A stretch of 64,000 bases of DNA from Nostoc sp. LEGE 06077 (GCF_015207705.1 NZ_JADEWI010000006.1:146819-210818); one strand, 5' to 3'; shown: positions 19,307-27,748, numbered from the stretch's first letter. Notes: generated by a model not told the origin, from the letters alone. Numbers and translations are program-made.

Positions 19307-19341
19307 AAGTTCTGGGCGGATGCTGACTCCACTCAGAACTT
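19307..19341 (-). terminator. Intrinsic terminator
   Basis: On the minus strand AAGTTCTG (19334-19341) pairs with CAGAACTT (19307-19314) and a run of T follows. It closes the merR copy 2/methyltransferase unit ahead of the chaperone promoter. The rest of 19342-19506 holds imperfect dyads only (ATACAGATA...TATCTGTAT around 19350-19410). Confidence 0.65.
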
Positions 19342-19506
19342 TTCAAGATAGATACATACAGATAAACACAAATTATGTGTCTGTCTATATCTGTATTTTT
19401 ATATACAAGATGACTTTATATTATTGTATTTAGTGGTAATATTCCATCACTATTAATTTTAGGAACTTTTATAAGTTAGTAAGCAACAATCAAACATAAA
19501 ATTGGC

Positions 19507-20133
19507 TTAAGCCTTTAGGATTGCAGTAGCTACCATCAATCCCCACACAACACCAAAGCGAATTTTAGTTGCACGAGAAACCACAAAATTTGCATCTTCA
19601 AGAAAGTGGTGAAATTCATTTTGGGTATAACACTGCTTATGAGCCGGATCAAAAACTTTCAGGATTGCGTCACAGATTTTACAAGTTAAATAATCTCTAC
19701 ACTAATCCAGGATAATGACTTTACCATCAGGCTTAAGAACACGTCTCATTTCCTTTAATGCAGCAAGTGGATCATCAAAGTAGTGAAACGAATTAGCAGA
19801 CACAATCACATCGAAACTATCATTGTCAAATGGCAAAGTTGATGCACTTGCAATCTGAAATGAGACTTGAGGATAAGCACTACATTTCTGTTTGGCGATC
19901 GCCAGCATCTTCTCTGAAATATCTACCCCAACAATTCGTTGTGATAAATACTCAGCTAGAAGTAAACGTTCAAACTCACCAGTACCACAGGCAACATCAA
20001 GTATAGTATCTGTTTGTGATATCTCTGCCCAGGCTTTCAGAAAAGATAGTGTATTAGTTATATAACTTTTCCAACGTAGATCGTAAACAGAAGCTAACTG
20101 GTCATACTGGTTACGAACTATAGTTTCACTCAT
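19507..20133 (-). pseudogene. SAM-dependent methyltransferase interrupted by an amber codon
   Basis: The open frame (19702-20133) has the class I methyltransferase motif I (LDVACGTGEFERLL), motif II (VGVDISEKMLAIA) and FDVIVSANSFHYFDDP. A TAG at 19702-19704 stops it after KVIILD, but the same frame continues without interruption to a TAA at 19507, giving CRDYLTCKICDAILKVFDPA and ATKIRFGVVWGLMVATAI, clearly the family's C-terminal region. A full protein would have 208 residues. The likely original codon is TGG (Trp), one base away. The missing C-terminal third probably abolishes activity. Substrate unknown. It follows merR copy 2 by 17 bp on the same strand. Confidence 0.78.
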
Positions 20134-20150
20134 ATTGTTTTTTGTAAAAT

Positions 20151-20564
20151 TTATTCATGTTCAATAATCGGACAAATTGTTGAATGGTCATTATCAGGCT
20201 TTATTTCCCAACCAGAAAGCAACCCTGATAATTCTTGTCTCAAAATCAGTAATTGCTGAATTTGTTCATCAATAGCTTTTACCTTATCTTCTAGTTTAAT
20301 TTTGATATGCTCACAAGGTAATTCTCCACTATCATGAACATTTAAAAAATCCTTAATCTCTGATAAGCTTAACCCTAAACTTTGAGCGCGTTTAATAAAG
20401 TGTAGTCGTTCCAAAACATCAGAGTTAAATAATCTAAATCCTCCTTCTGTTCTTCCGGATGATTTGAGTAGACCAAGTTCTTCATAGTAGCGAATAGTTT
20501 TAATTGGTACTCCGCTGTCTTTGGCAACTACACCAATCTGTTTTGCTTCTGCTTGAGCTAACAT
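20151..20564 (-). CDS. MerR-family heavy-metal-responsive regulator (copy 2)
   Basis: 137 residues from the ATG at 20564. Same architecture as copy 1: winged helix (IGVVAKDSGVPIKTIRYYEE), dimer helix and tail with Cys in ELPCEHI and TICPII. The two-cysteine pattern is preserved between copies, so the mixed divalent/CueR-like metal site is not an accident of one copy. Promoter 20603-20634 is itself a MerR-type site. Both copies probably recognise the same dyads in this window; one may be redundant or tuned to another metal. Confidence 0.9.
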   Translation of the reverse strand: MLAQAEAKQIGVVAKDSGVPIKTIRYYEELGLLKSSGRTEGGFRLFNSDVLERLHFIKRAQSLGLSLSEIKDFLNVHDSGELPCEHIKIKLEDKVKAIDEQIQQLLILRQELSGLLSGWEIKPDNDHSTICPIIEHE

Positions 20565-20602
20565 ACTTAGCAAATCTTTAGTGAAATATGATTACCGATC
20601 AT

Positions 20603-20634
20603 ATACTAAACTCTCCAGTTAGCTGGAGAGTCAA
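20603..20634 (-). promoter_or_regulatory. MerR-type promoter of merR copy 2
   Basis: Minus strand: TTGACT (20629-20634), 20-bp spacer with the most symmetric dyad of the set (CTCCAGCTAACTGGAG within ACTCTCC...GGAGAGT), then TAGTAT (20603-20608). Confidence 0.85.
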
Positions 20635-20660
20635 GCATGAGCAGTATCATTCCGTCATTT

Positions 20661-21599
20661 TTATGAGAAATGAATTTGAGTGGACACCTTTTCTTCACTA
20701 GCGTCTGCGGCTTGGACGGAAATTGCACCTCGAAACATCTTCATGCCGCAGGTGAAAGCATATTCACCTGGTTTTTCTGGAGTGAACTCAATTGAGGTTA
20801 ATTGATTGAGTGGTAAATCAGCAGCAATACCAAAATCAGGAATTAGCACTTTCGCAAGGCAATTACTGGGATTTTCGCGCAGAAAGTTGAGCTTTACTCT
20901 TTGCCCCACTTTAACAACAACATGATTCGGTGCATATCCCTTATCTACATTGATGGTGGTTTTCTGAATTCTTTGCTCTACAGTTGTTTCATGCTCATCG
21001 ATTGAACTGAAGGATTTGGGTTGTGGTTCTTTCATCGTTTTTTCTTCCTTTATGACTGTTGATTGAATGTCTGAAGCTTCGGCTTGAATTTCACCACGAA
21101 ACATATTCATGCCACAGGTAAAGAGATAAGTTCCGGCTTGTTTGGGTGTAAATTCCACAGTGGTTACTTGATTAAGCGGTAAATCTGCGGCAATGTGAAA
21201 GTCTGGAATCACGACTTTTTCTAAGCAACTGCTGGGATCTTTGCGTTCAAATTTCAGTCTTACTGGTTTCCCTACTTGCACTACAATTCGACTGGGATCG
21301 TATCCCCCATCAACAATGACACTTACTTCCTGAACGCTTCCACCTGTTGCAACTGCTTTTTGAGACTTAGGTTTACTGAGTAAAAACCACCAAAGTTGTA
21401 AGCCGATTAGTCCTAATCCGCCGAGAGTGACGGCTATTTTGTTCCCTAGTGGCTGATCGATACGTTGAAATTGATTAGTTTGGACTGTTGCCGATGAGTG
21501 CGTTTGGTGGGATTTTTGTGCGACTGCTTCACTAGATACAATTGAGAATACAATTCCTAAACTGGCTATACTACCGATGAGTGCTGTTTTGTTTACCAT
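20661..21599 (-). CDS. Secreted/membrane protein with two cupredoxin-like domains
   Basis: 312 residues from the ATG at 21599 (GGAG eight bases upstream). Signal or anchor at residues 1-28 (ALIGSIASLGIVFSIVSSEAVA), a membrane segment (IAVTLGGLGLIGLQLWWFLL) and two tandem domains of about 95 residues, each with YDPSRIVVQVGKPVRLKFER or YAPNHVVVKVGQRVKLNFLR, then SxCLxKVxIPDF, IAADLPLNQ and YxFTCGMxMFRG. Cys, His and the C-G-M-x-M motif suggest a copper site in each domain. In an operon with CopA and a 26-residue peptide, so it may receive copper exported by CopA at the outer face of the membrane. Confidence 0.8.
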   Translation of the reverse strand: MVNKTALIGSIASLGIVFSIVSSEAVAQKSHQTHSSATVQTNQFQRIDQPLGNKIAVTLGGLGLIGLQLWWFLLSKPKSQKAVATGGSVQEVSVIVDGGYDPSRIVVQVGKPVRLKFERKDPSSCLEKVVIPDFHIAADLPLNQVTTVEFTPKQAGTYLFTCGMNMFRGEIQAEASDIQSTVIKEEKTMKEPQPKSFSSIDEHETTVEQRIQKTTINVDKGYAPNHVVVKVGQRVKLNFLRENPSNCLAKVLIPDFGIAADLPLNQLTSIEFTPEKPGEYAFTCGMKMFRGAISVQAADASEEKVSTQIHFS

Positions 21600-21636
21600 T
21601 GAAAAATCTCCGAAGTGCATGTGGGTAAGTTGTTAG

Positions 21637-21717
21637 CTACACTAAAATTCCTGAAATCACTCCCAGCAGAAATCCAAATCCTGCTAAAGTTCCGAAAAAT
21701 ATGGTTTGATTGAACAT
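21637..21717 (-). CDS. 26-residue membrane peptide in the copA operon
   Basis: ATG at 21717, eleven bases after the copA stop, with AGAGGAAA overlapping that stop. Translation MFNQTIFFGTLAGFGFLLG plus VISGILV: a single hydrophobic helix with small-residue spacing. The intact ribosome site, tight packing between two copper genes and membrane character support a real gene, perhaps a small ATPase subunit or stabiliser like KdpF. No homologue is recognised. Confidence 0.5.
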   Translation of the reverse strand: MFNQTIFFGTLAGFGFLLGVISGILV

Positions 21718-21728
21718 TGTTATTTCCT

Positions 21729-23990
21729 CTATGCAAGTGTTTTAGGTTGGAAGTTGCGTAAACGCAGTGCATTAGTGACTACAGAAACTGAACTAAAGGC
21801 CATTGCTGCACCGGCGATGATGGGGTTGAGTAACCAACCGAAAAAGGGGAAGAGAATCCCGGCGGCGATGGGAATACCAGCAACGTTGTAGATGAAGGCG
21901 AAGAATAAGTTTTGGCGAATGTTGCGAATTGTGGCGCGGCTGAGTTGAATTGCTGTAACTATGCCTTGTAAATCGCCAGAAATTAAGGTGATGTCACTAG
22001 CGGCGATCGCCACATCTGTACCAGTGCCAATGGCAATTCCGACATCGGCTTGAGCTAAAGCTGGTGCATCATTGATACCATCACCAACCATCGCTACAAT
22101 CTTGCCTTCTGCTTGTATTGCTTGCACTGTCGCGGCTTTTTGGTCGGGGCGCACTTCTGCCATGACTCTTTTAATACCAACTTCACGGGCAATACTTTCT
22201 GCGGTGCGGCGGTTATCACCTGTGAGCATGACAACTTCTAAACCGAGTCTTTGCAATGCTTTCACAGCCTGGGTAGAAGTGGGTTTAATGGCATCAGCAA
22301 TCCCCATCAATCCTTTGATTTCGCCGTCAATTGCTAACCAAACTGCTGTTTTACCCAGGTATTCTAAGCGTTCTTTGTCTTGTTGCAAGGCTTGAGTGTT
22401 AATACTCAATTCTTCCATCCAGCGTTGTGTACCAATTTGCACAAGTCGGTTAGCAACGATACCTTGGACACCACTACCTGCTACAGCTTCAAAATCTCTG
22501 ACATCTGCTAATGGCACTTGCTGAAATTCGGCATATCGAACAACTGCTTCTGCCAAGGGGTGTTCAGAATTGCGTTCTAAGGATGCTGCTAGTTGTATCA
22601 GCTTAATTTCGTTACCGTTGAGCGTACCGTTAACTGTCAGAAAATCTGTAACTGTGGGTTTACCTTGAGTAATTGTGCCTGTTTTGTCTAAGACAATGGT
22701 TTGAATCTGGTGTGCTATTTCTAGACTTTCCGCACCTTTAATTAAGATGCCGTTTTCTGCACCTTTACCCGTACCCACCATAACGGAAGTTGGTGTAGCT
22801 AAACCCAATGCACAAGGACAAGCGATAATTAACACCCCAACTGTGGTTATCAACGCTAGGGTGACATTGCCCATGATGTTGTACCAAATGATAAAGGTAA
22901 GAATGGCGATCGCAATTACCGCAGGTACAAACCACCCAGTAACTTGGTCTGCTAGTCTTTGAATCGGAGCTTTTGAGCCTTGAGCTTGTTGTACTAATTG
23001 CACAATTTGTGCCAGTACAGTATCTTTACCAACTCTTGTTGCCCGAAACTTAAAACTTCCAGTTTTGTTGATAGTTGCGCCGATGACTTCATCCCCTGGT
23101 TGCTTTTTGGTGGGTACACTTTCGCCAGTCACCATCGCTTCATCAACTGTAGATGTCCCGTCAACTACTTCGCCATCAACAGGAATTTTCTCCCCAGGAC
23201 GCACCAGCACCACATCACCAATTTCTACTTGCTCAATCGGTACATCTACTTCTCGTCCGTTCCGAATCAACCGTGCTGTTTTCGCCTGCAAACCAATCAA
23301 CTTACGGATAGCTTCTGAGGTTTGTCCTTTGGCACGATTTTCAAACAGCCGCCCTAGTAAAATCAAGGTAATGACGACAGCACAAGTTTCATAATACACA
23401 TCTGGCATCAATCCCTGAGCAATAAAAAAGCCAGGAAATAAGGTAGCGAATAGGGAATAGAAATATGCTGCACTTGTACCCAAAGCTATTAAGGTATCCA
23501 TTGTCGCGGCATGACGCTTAAAAGCTTTCCAGGTATTGACGTAAAAGGAGTAACCACACCAGAACTGTACAGGAGTTGTCAGAACTAATTGCACCCAAGG
23601 GTTATGCAACCATGTGGGAATGAAGGGCAAGTTTAACCCTGTCATCATTGGTAGTGAGCCAATCACCAGCACTATGCTAATGATGCCCCCTACTGTTACT
23701 TTTTGTTGTAAATCACGGGATTCTTTCAGGCGATATCTTTTCTCTTCATCATCTTCTCCCGCCATCAGATTTTGTTCTTGGAGGGGATAGGCAGAATAAC
23801 CTGCTGCATCTACTGCCTCTTGTATAGCTTGTAAATCTGTTTTTCTGGGGTCATAATCAACTGTTGCCTGTTCTGCCCCAAAATTCACACTACATTCATT
23901 TACACCAGGGACAGAACTAATCGCATCTTCAATACTTCTGGCGCAGGAAGCGCAACTCATACCGCGTAGTTTAAGTGTGGCATTCTCCAT
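21729..23990 (-). CDS. copA: Copper-exporting P1B-type ATPase
   Basis: 753 residues. One N-terminal HMA domain with GMSCASC (Cys13, Cys16), eight predicted membrane segments, actuator loop with TGES (about 288-291), ion-site CPC at 391-393, phosphorylation DKTGT (Asp about 435), and GDGINDAPA hinge. The last helices carry YNVAG and MAFSSVSVV, as in Cu(I) ATPases. It moves Cu(I) from cytosol to periplasm using ATP. First gene of an operon with the small peptide and the double cupredoxin protein; promoter 24032-24063 is MerR-type. Confidence 0.93.
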   Translation of the reverse strand: MENATLKLRGMSCASCARSIEDAISSVPGVNECSVNFGAEQATVDYDPRKTDLQAIQEAVDAAGYSAYPLQEQNLMAGEDDEEKRYRLKESRDLQQKVTVGGIISIVLVIGSLPMMTGLNLPFIPTWLHNPWVQLVLTTPVQFWCGYSFYVNTWKAFKRHAATMDTLIALGTSAAYFYSLFATLFPGFFIAQGLMPDVYYETCAVVITLILLGRLFENRAKGQTSEAIRKLIGLQAKTARLIRNGREVDVPIEQVEIGDVVLVRPGEKIPVDGEVVDGTSTVDEAMVTGESVPTKKQPGDEVIGATINKTGSFKFRATRVGKDTVLAQIVQLVQQAQGSKAPIQRLADQVTGWFVPAVIAIAILTFIIWYNIMGNVTLALITTVGVLIIACPCALGLATPTSVMVGTGKGAENGILIKGAESLEIAHQIQTIVLDKTGTITQGKPTVTDFLTVNGTLNGNEIKLIQLAASLERNSEHPLAEAVVRYAEFQQVPLADVRDFEAVAGSGVQGIVANRLVQIGTQRWMEELSINTQALQQDKERLEYLGKTAVWLAIDGEIKGLMGIADAIKPTSTQAVKALQRLGLEVVMLTGDNRRTAESIAREVGIKRVMAEVRPDQKAATVQAIQAEGKIVAMVGDGINDAPALAQADVGIAIGTGTDVAIAASDITLISGDLQGIVTAIQLSRATIRNIRQNLFFAFIYNVAGIPIAAGILFPFFGWLLNPIIAGAAMAFSSVSVVTNALRLRNFQPKTLA

Positions 23991-24031
23991 TTCAAAGCTC
24001 CAATTATCAAGTCGTGTTCAAGACTGATTTC

Positions 24032-24063
24032 ATCTTGAATGCTCCAGTGAACTGGAGTGTCAA
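24032..24063 (-). promoter_or_regulatory. MerR-type promoter of copA
   Basis: Minus strand: TTGACA (24058-24063), then the dyad CTCCAGTTCACTGGAG, then CAAGAT or TCAAGA at 24032-24038 depending on a 20- or 19-bp spacer. Confidence 0.8.
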
Positions 24064-24172
24064 GGGGGTAGAAGAAAAAAATTGGAACTAGGCAAAAAGT
24101 CCTTTCTCAACTAGCTTTGCAGCTATTTCCCATACATTAACTGAACTGGGGAAAAATTTCTGCTCAAGTCTC

Positions 24173-24204
24173 TTGACTCTCCAGTGAACTAGATATTTGA
24201 AGAT
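24173..24204 (+). promoter_or_regulatory. MerR-like promoter upstream of the YdcZ/phytochelatin synthase genes
   Basis: TTGACT (24173-24178), CTCCAGTGAACTAGAT in the spacer, GAAGAT at 24199-24204. Left half-site is intact, right half has drifted from CTGGAG to CTAGAT. It faces the operon starting at 24350, 145 bp downstream, so regulation by the MerR proteins may be weaker or lost. Confidence 0.55.
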
Positions 24205-24349
24205 AAACTCCAGCAAACAATAACCAGCTTGATTTAAAGTTCGGAAAGCTTTTGGAATGCGCTATTGGCAAAATTTGCCTATGGTTATACCATTTCAGCT
24301 GTTCTGGCATAGTTCAGCGTCGGACTTGTAATTCACTGGACTAACAGCT

Positions 24350-24865
24350 ATGAGCATCATCCATCTACCCTCAACAAAAACCACTGTTTCAAAATCTCCC
24401 ACTGTTTCAACCTTAACTCGTCCCCCTTCACCTTTTCTGTTAATTGCTTTCTTTAATGGAGCCGTACTGCCTATTCAAGCAGCAATTAATGCTCAGTTAG
24501 CTCGGTCAATAGGTTCTTTCCCTCTAGCTGGAGATATTTCCTACTTCGTAGGCACTATAGTTCTCGTAAGTCTTCTATTAACTGGCAAATTCGGACGACC
24601 AAATTGGTCTGCGTTACCCAAAGCACCTTGGTGGGCTTTTTGTGGCGGATTGGTGGGTGCTTGGTACATAACCTCAAGTGCATACTTGACAACTAACTTG
24701 GGAACTACGCTCACAATTGCGTTGATTGTCAGTGGTCAATCTTTCATGGGGATGCTGGTAGATCATTTTGGATGGCTCTCAGTGCAGCCTCGTCGTCTCA
24801 CGCCTAACCGACGCATTGCTGGAGCATTATTACTCTTAGCCGTTTTTTTTCTCACTTTGAAATAA
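24350..24865 (+). CDS. YdcZ-type DMT half-transporter (first of pair)
   Basis: 171 residues. After a 25-residue polar start there are five membrane segments (LLIAFFNGAVLPIQAAINA, ISYFVGTIVLVSLLL, APWWAFCGGLVGAWYI, LTIALIVSGQSFMGMLV, AGALLLLAVFFLTL), the five-helix half-unit of the DMT_YdcZ (DUF606) family. Such proteins work as paired halves, and the neighbour at 24890 is the second. Substrate unknown; the downstream phytochelatin synthase suggests a thiol peptide, glutathione or a metal-thiol complex. Confidence 0.8.
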   Translation: MSIIHLPSTKTTVSKSPTVSTLTRPPSPFLLIAFFNGAVLPIQAAINAQLARSIGSFPLAGDISYFVGTIVLVSLLLTGKFGRPNWSALPKAPWWAFCGGLVGAWYITSSAYLTTNLGTTLTIALIVSGQSFMGMLVDHFGWLSVQPRRLTPNRRIAGALLLLAVFFLTLK

Positions 24866-24889
24866 CAATTTTTAGTTTGGAGTATTAGT

Positions 24890-25351
24890 ATGGAAATTTT
24901 GCTAGCGATCGCTGGTGCTGGTTCTGCTGGCGGACTGCTTGCTTATGGTAGTGCTGCTAATGTTCGATTAATGCAAGTAATTCGTTCCGCGATCGGTGCT
25001 GCTACTGTTAATTTCACTATTGGATTTACAACTTTAGCACTACTGATGGTGCTGGGAGTCATCGGCCCACTATCCCTCAATCAATTGTCTCAAGCTCCTT
25101 GGTGGGCTTTCTTTGGCGGTGCTTTGGGAGCAACTTACGTAACGCTCAATACTCTCAGCATTCCTAAATTAGGTTTGACAAACACAACAATGGCTGTAGC
25201 ATTTGGACAGATGCTGATGTCACTGATCATTGACCAGTTTGGTTTATTTGGGGTTATGAGTCATATCGTCAGTGCGCCCAGATTATTAGGAACTGGGCTT
25301 TTATTAGCCGCAGTTATACTTACACAATTAGATGCTAAACAAAGCAGATAA
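24890..25351 (+). CDS. YdcZ-type DMT half-transporter (second of pair)
   Basis: 153 residues with GGAG ahead of the ATG, 24 bp after the first half. Five membrane segments including SAIGAATVNFTIGFTTLALL, APWWAFFGGALGATYVTL and LLGTGLLLAAVILTQL. It shares the APWWAFxGG motif with its partner, and two five-helix halves would make a ten-helix DMT transporter in the plasma membrane. It is 65 bp upstream of phytochelatin synthase and almost certainly in the same transcript. Role in exporting or importing a substrate of that enzyme is inference. Confidence 0.8.
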   Translation: MEILLAIAGAGSAGGLLAYGSAANVRLMQVIRSAIGAATVNFTIGFTTLALLMVLGVIGPLSLNQLSQAPWWAFFGGALGATYVTLNTLSIPKLGLTNTTMAVAFGQMLMSLIIDQFGLFGVMSHIVSAPRLLGTGLLLAAVILTQLDAKQSR

Positions 25352-25416
25352 CTGACCAATGATATATCTGATATCTGCAATAATTCAATCCATCATAGTT
25401 GAGATTTTCTTTGTTC

Positions 25417-26610
25417 ATGGATACTGAAGGATTTTATCGTCGTCCTTTACCTCCTCCTAGTATTTCTTTTGCTTCCCCTGATGGGCGACAAATCTTTCAA
25501 GAAGCGATCGCATTAGGGGGTATGGAGGGTTATTTTCCCCTTGCCGAACAATTTCATACCCAATCAGAGCCAGCTTTTTGCGGGTTAGGTACGTTGGTCA
25601 TGATTCTCAACGCCTTATCAATTGATCCTGGGCGAATTTGGAAAGGTGTATGGAGATGGTACGGTGAAGAATTTCTCGAATGTTGCCAACCACTGAGTGC
25701 AGTTAAAAATCAAGGCATTACTTTTGACGAATTTGTCTGTTTAGCGCGTTGCAATGGAGCTAAAGTACAACCCTATCGTTACGACCAAAGCAACCTACAA
25801 GAGTTCCGAGAAGCTGTTAAGCAAGCCACCTTTCTACCTCAAGGTTTACATTTAGTTGTTTCTTATTCACGACAAGTTGTAGGACAAACTGGGGATGGAC
25901 ACTTTTCACCAGTGGGAGGATACCATCCGGAACGAGACCTTGTGTTGCTTTTAGATGTGGCTCGTTTTAAATACCCACCTCACTGGGTTCCCCTAACTGT
26001 TTTATGGAATGCTCTACAACCCATTGATACTGCAACTGGTAAGTGTCGTGGCTATATGCTTATTTCTAATAAGAATATTTCCAGTCAAAATTTATTTCAT
26101 GTAGGAATTAATATACATCAATGGGCGAAAGTTGCACCTTATTTTAAAGATATTGCACCAACTTTACTGGCTCAAGAACAGCCAGATTCATTATTTGTGT
26201 TACTGGATGTATTATTAATAAACTTACCACTAGAGTTAACTTCTGTTCTCTACATTACTGAAGATGCCCTATCGACTGAATTTTTTGAGATATGGTGCTG
26301 TTTATTGGAGGAAATTAAATCGCATCCTTTATGGACAGTTGCTCAAAACGTACTGTTGAATAGAAATTTCTCGGAAACTTCTGTTATAGGAAAGTGGCAA
26401 CTCCAAGAGAAAAACTTAACTTATTTGCTAACAATGTTTCTTTTATCTTGTCCAGAGGAAATTTATCAACCGCTAAATGAGCGTTTGCGTTCTCACATAT
26501 ATCAACTTCGAGAAGTCGATAGGCTGCCGCCACTGATGCGTCAGGAAGTAGTTAGCTTAAAAGAACAAATGTTAGCGTTACAGAATTTATTTCAAACATT
26601 ATCAAATTAA
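25417..26610 (+). CDS. Full-length phytochelatin synthase (plant-like)
   Basis: 397 residues from the ATG at 25417 (a TTG at 25399 also opens the frame). The papain-like domain has the triad Cys55 (EPAFCGLGT), His162 (GDGHFSPVGGY) and Asp180 (LLLDVARFKYPPHW), one residue or less from the Arabidopsis PCS1 numbering as I recall it (56/162/180). Plant-type cysteines also recur: CC at 89-90 and Cys108/Cys112. Nostoc alr0975-type enzymes are about 240 residues and lack the C-terminal half; here about 180 further residues follow, with WCCLLEEI and FLLSCPEEIY, comparable to the eukaryotic regulatory domain. It makes phytochelatins from glutathione, or cleaves glutathione, when Cd, Zn or Cu thiolates form. 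Cytosolic. Confidence 0.93.
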   Translation: MDTEGFYRRPLPPPSISFASPDGRQIFQEAIALGGMEGYFPLAEQFHTQSEPAFCGLGTLVMILNALSIDPGRIWKGVWRWYGEEFLECCQPLSAVKNQGITFDEFVCLARCNGAKVQPYRYDQSNLQEFREAVKQATFLPQGLHLVVSYSRQVVGQTGDGHFSPVGGYHPERDLVLLLDVARFKYPPHWVPLTVLWNALQPIDTATGKCRGYMLISNKNISSQNLFHVGINIHQWAKVAPYFKDIAPTLLAQEQPDSLFVLLDVLLINLPLELTSVLYITEDALSTEFFEIWCCLLEEIKSHPLWTVAQNVLLNRNFSETSVIGKWQLQEKNLTYLLTMFLLSCPEEIYQPLNERLRSHIYQLREVDRLPPLMRQEVVSLKEQMLALQNLFQTLSN

Positions 26611-26643
26611 ATGTACAACACTTTGCATATTTGTGTAATATGT

Positions 26644-26671
26644 GTAGAGACCTTATACGTAAGGTCTCTAC
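26644..26671. terminator. Bidirectional hairpin terminator
   Basis: GTAGAGACCTTA, loop TACG, TAAGGTCTCTAC: a perfect 12-bp stem between the convergent phytochelatin synthase and hypothetical genes, followed by a pyrimidine-rich ATTTCTTCCTGTTTAAGTTTTT-like tract on the plus side. Confidence 0.7.
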
Positions 26672-26715
26672 ATTTCTTCCTGTTTAAGTTTTTCCTCTTT
26701 TAGATGAGTGTGTCT

Positions 26716-27120
26716 TCATACAGAATTGGTATTACCTCTGCCTTTCTGTTTGTTATAAACTAGATTTTTTTTGATAATAAAGTCTACATCACTTGAAATA
26801 CTTTGTGATGAGTTAGGTTTAGCATAGTGATGTTGTGCAAGCCAAGCACTAACTTCCTCTTCAGATAACGCTTGGAAACGATTTCCGCTCAGTGAATCAT
26901 CAATAATCCACCAGATATTTCCCATGCGATCGCTTGTCTGCCAAATAAAGGGACTTGAACTTTCCATCAAAGCTAGAGCGATCGCCCTAGCCGCATGATT
27001 CAAAGGTTGGCTGACTTCTTGAAATTGAGGTCTAAATCCATCAGAAATATCTGAAGGTGTCCATTCTTGTTTTTGGTAAGTTTGAAAATCATCCAAAAAT
27101 TTATCGAGTATTATTCTCAT
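26716..27120 (-). CDS. Conserved hypothetical protein, WW-motif family (A)
   Basis: 134 residues, GGAG before the ATG. I do not recognise a named family. It shares with the gene upstream on this strand (27163-27468) a block of about 40 residues: WQTSDRMGNIWWIIDDSLSG then LSEEEVSAWLAQHHY here, versus WERRDSQGNVWWFAYDPATG and ASEQEVLIWIEQLYY. Small, soluble, no signal or membrane segment. Second gene of a two-gene unit behind a MerR-type promoter, so probably metal-induced. Function unknown. Confidence 0.7.
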   Translation of the reverse strand: MRIILDKFLDDFQTYQKQEWTPSDISDGFRPQFQEVSQPLNHAARAIALALMESSSPFIWQTSDRMGNIWWIIDDSLSGNRFQALSEEEVSAWLAQHHYAKPNSSQSISSDVDFIIKKNLVYNKQKGRGNTNSV

Positions 27121-27162
27121 ACTTAATCTCCGTAGAACTCAATATTTAACTTAGGCTTTGCT

Positions 27163-27468
27163 TTACCATCTATGTTTGTGAGAACCTAAAGTTTTTTGAT
27201 AATAAAGTTGCTCAATCCAAATTAAAACTTCCTGTTCCGAAGCCAAAGAAGCAGATTTACCTGTTGCTGGATCATAGGCAAACCACCAGACATTACCTTG
27301 GCTATCGCGCCGTTCCCAAACTTCTGGTTCGGGTTCTTTATAGAGGAAGTCAACAAACCATCTCCAGAATTTTCCCAATAATAATTGAATGCTGAATCGA
27401 TTTTTGTGAGGTACTTTAGAATCAGAACTTGATGTCAATCTCTGATGTAACTGTTGTCTGCTTGTCAT
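27163..27468 (-). CDS. Conserved hypothetical protein, WW-motif family (B)
   Basis: 101 residues, first gene after the MerR-type promoter at 27539-27570. A basic N-terminal third with a short hydrophobic patch (IQLLLGKFWRWFVDFLY) is followed by the block shared with its neighbour, DSQGNVWWFAYDPATGKSAS and ASEQEVLIWIEQLYY. The tail ends HKHRW. The DxxGNxWWxxxD pattern looks like a compact beta-hairpin followed by a helix. Duplication within the operon suggests related but distinct roles. No function assignable. Confidence 0.7.
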   Translation of the reverse strand: MTSRQQLHQRLTSSSDSKVPHKNRFSIQLLLGKFWRWFVDFLYKEPEPEVWERRDSQGNVWWFAYDPATGKSASLASEQEVLIWIEQLYYQKTLGSHKHRW

Positions 27469-27538
27469 AAATAAATTCCCAGGTATAACTATTGAAAGGA
27501 CAAAAAGTTATCCTTTCTTTTCGCAACTCAATAATTTA

Positions 27539-27570
27539 ATTTTTAATGCTCCATTTAACTGGAGAGTCAA
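27539..27570 (-). promoter_or_regulatory. MerR-type promoter of the hypothetical pair
   Basis: Minus strand: TTGACT (27565-27570), dyad CTCCAGTTAAATGGAG in a 20-bp spacer, weak -10 AAAAAT (27539-27544). Confidence 0.72.
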
Positions 27571-27688
27571 GAGATCGCGAGAAAAACTTTTATGAAGCAA
27601 AACATAGTTATAAATTTGTATGCAGAAAATTAATTTGTAATTAATATCAAAGAAATTTATACAAATTATTAAGATTGTATTCATAAAC

Positions 27689-27720
27689 TTGAATCTCCAC
27701 CTAACAGGAGAGTTGACAAT
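27689..27720 (+). promoter_or_regulatory. MerR-type promoter of the thioredoxin-like gene
   Basis: TTGAAT (27689-27694), 20-bp spacer CTCCACCTAACAGGAGAGTT, GACAAT (27715-27720), 29 bp before the ATG at 27749. Confidence 0.75.
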
Positions 27721-27748
27721 ACTAGTAAAGTAATTGTTGGTGGAGATT

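Noticed and set aside
24089..24259. Minus-strand frame of 57 codons ending VNVWEIAAKLVEKGLFA
   Set aside because: Codon pattern looks protein-like, but there is no ATG or GTG start and no ribosome site, and it runs through the MerR-like promoter at 24173. Perhaps a remnant; not supported as a gene.
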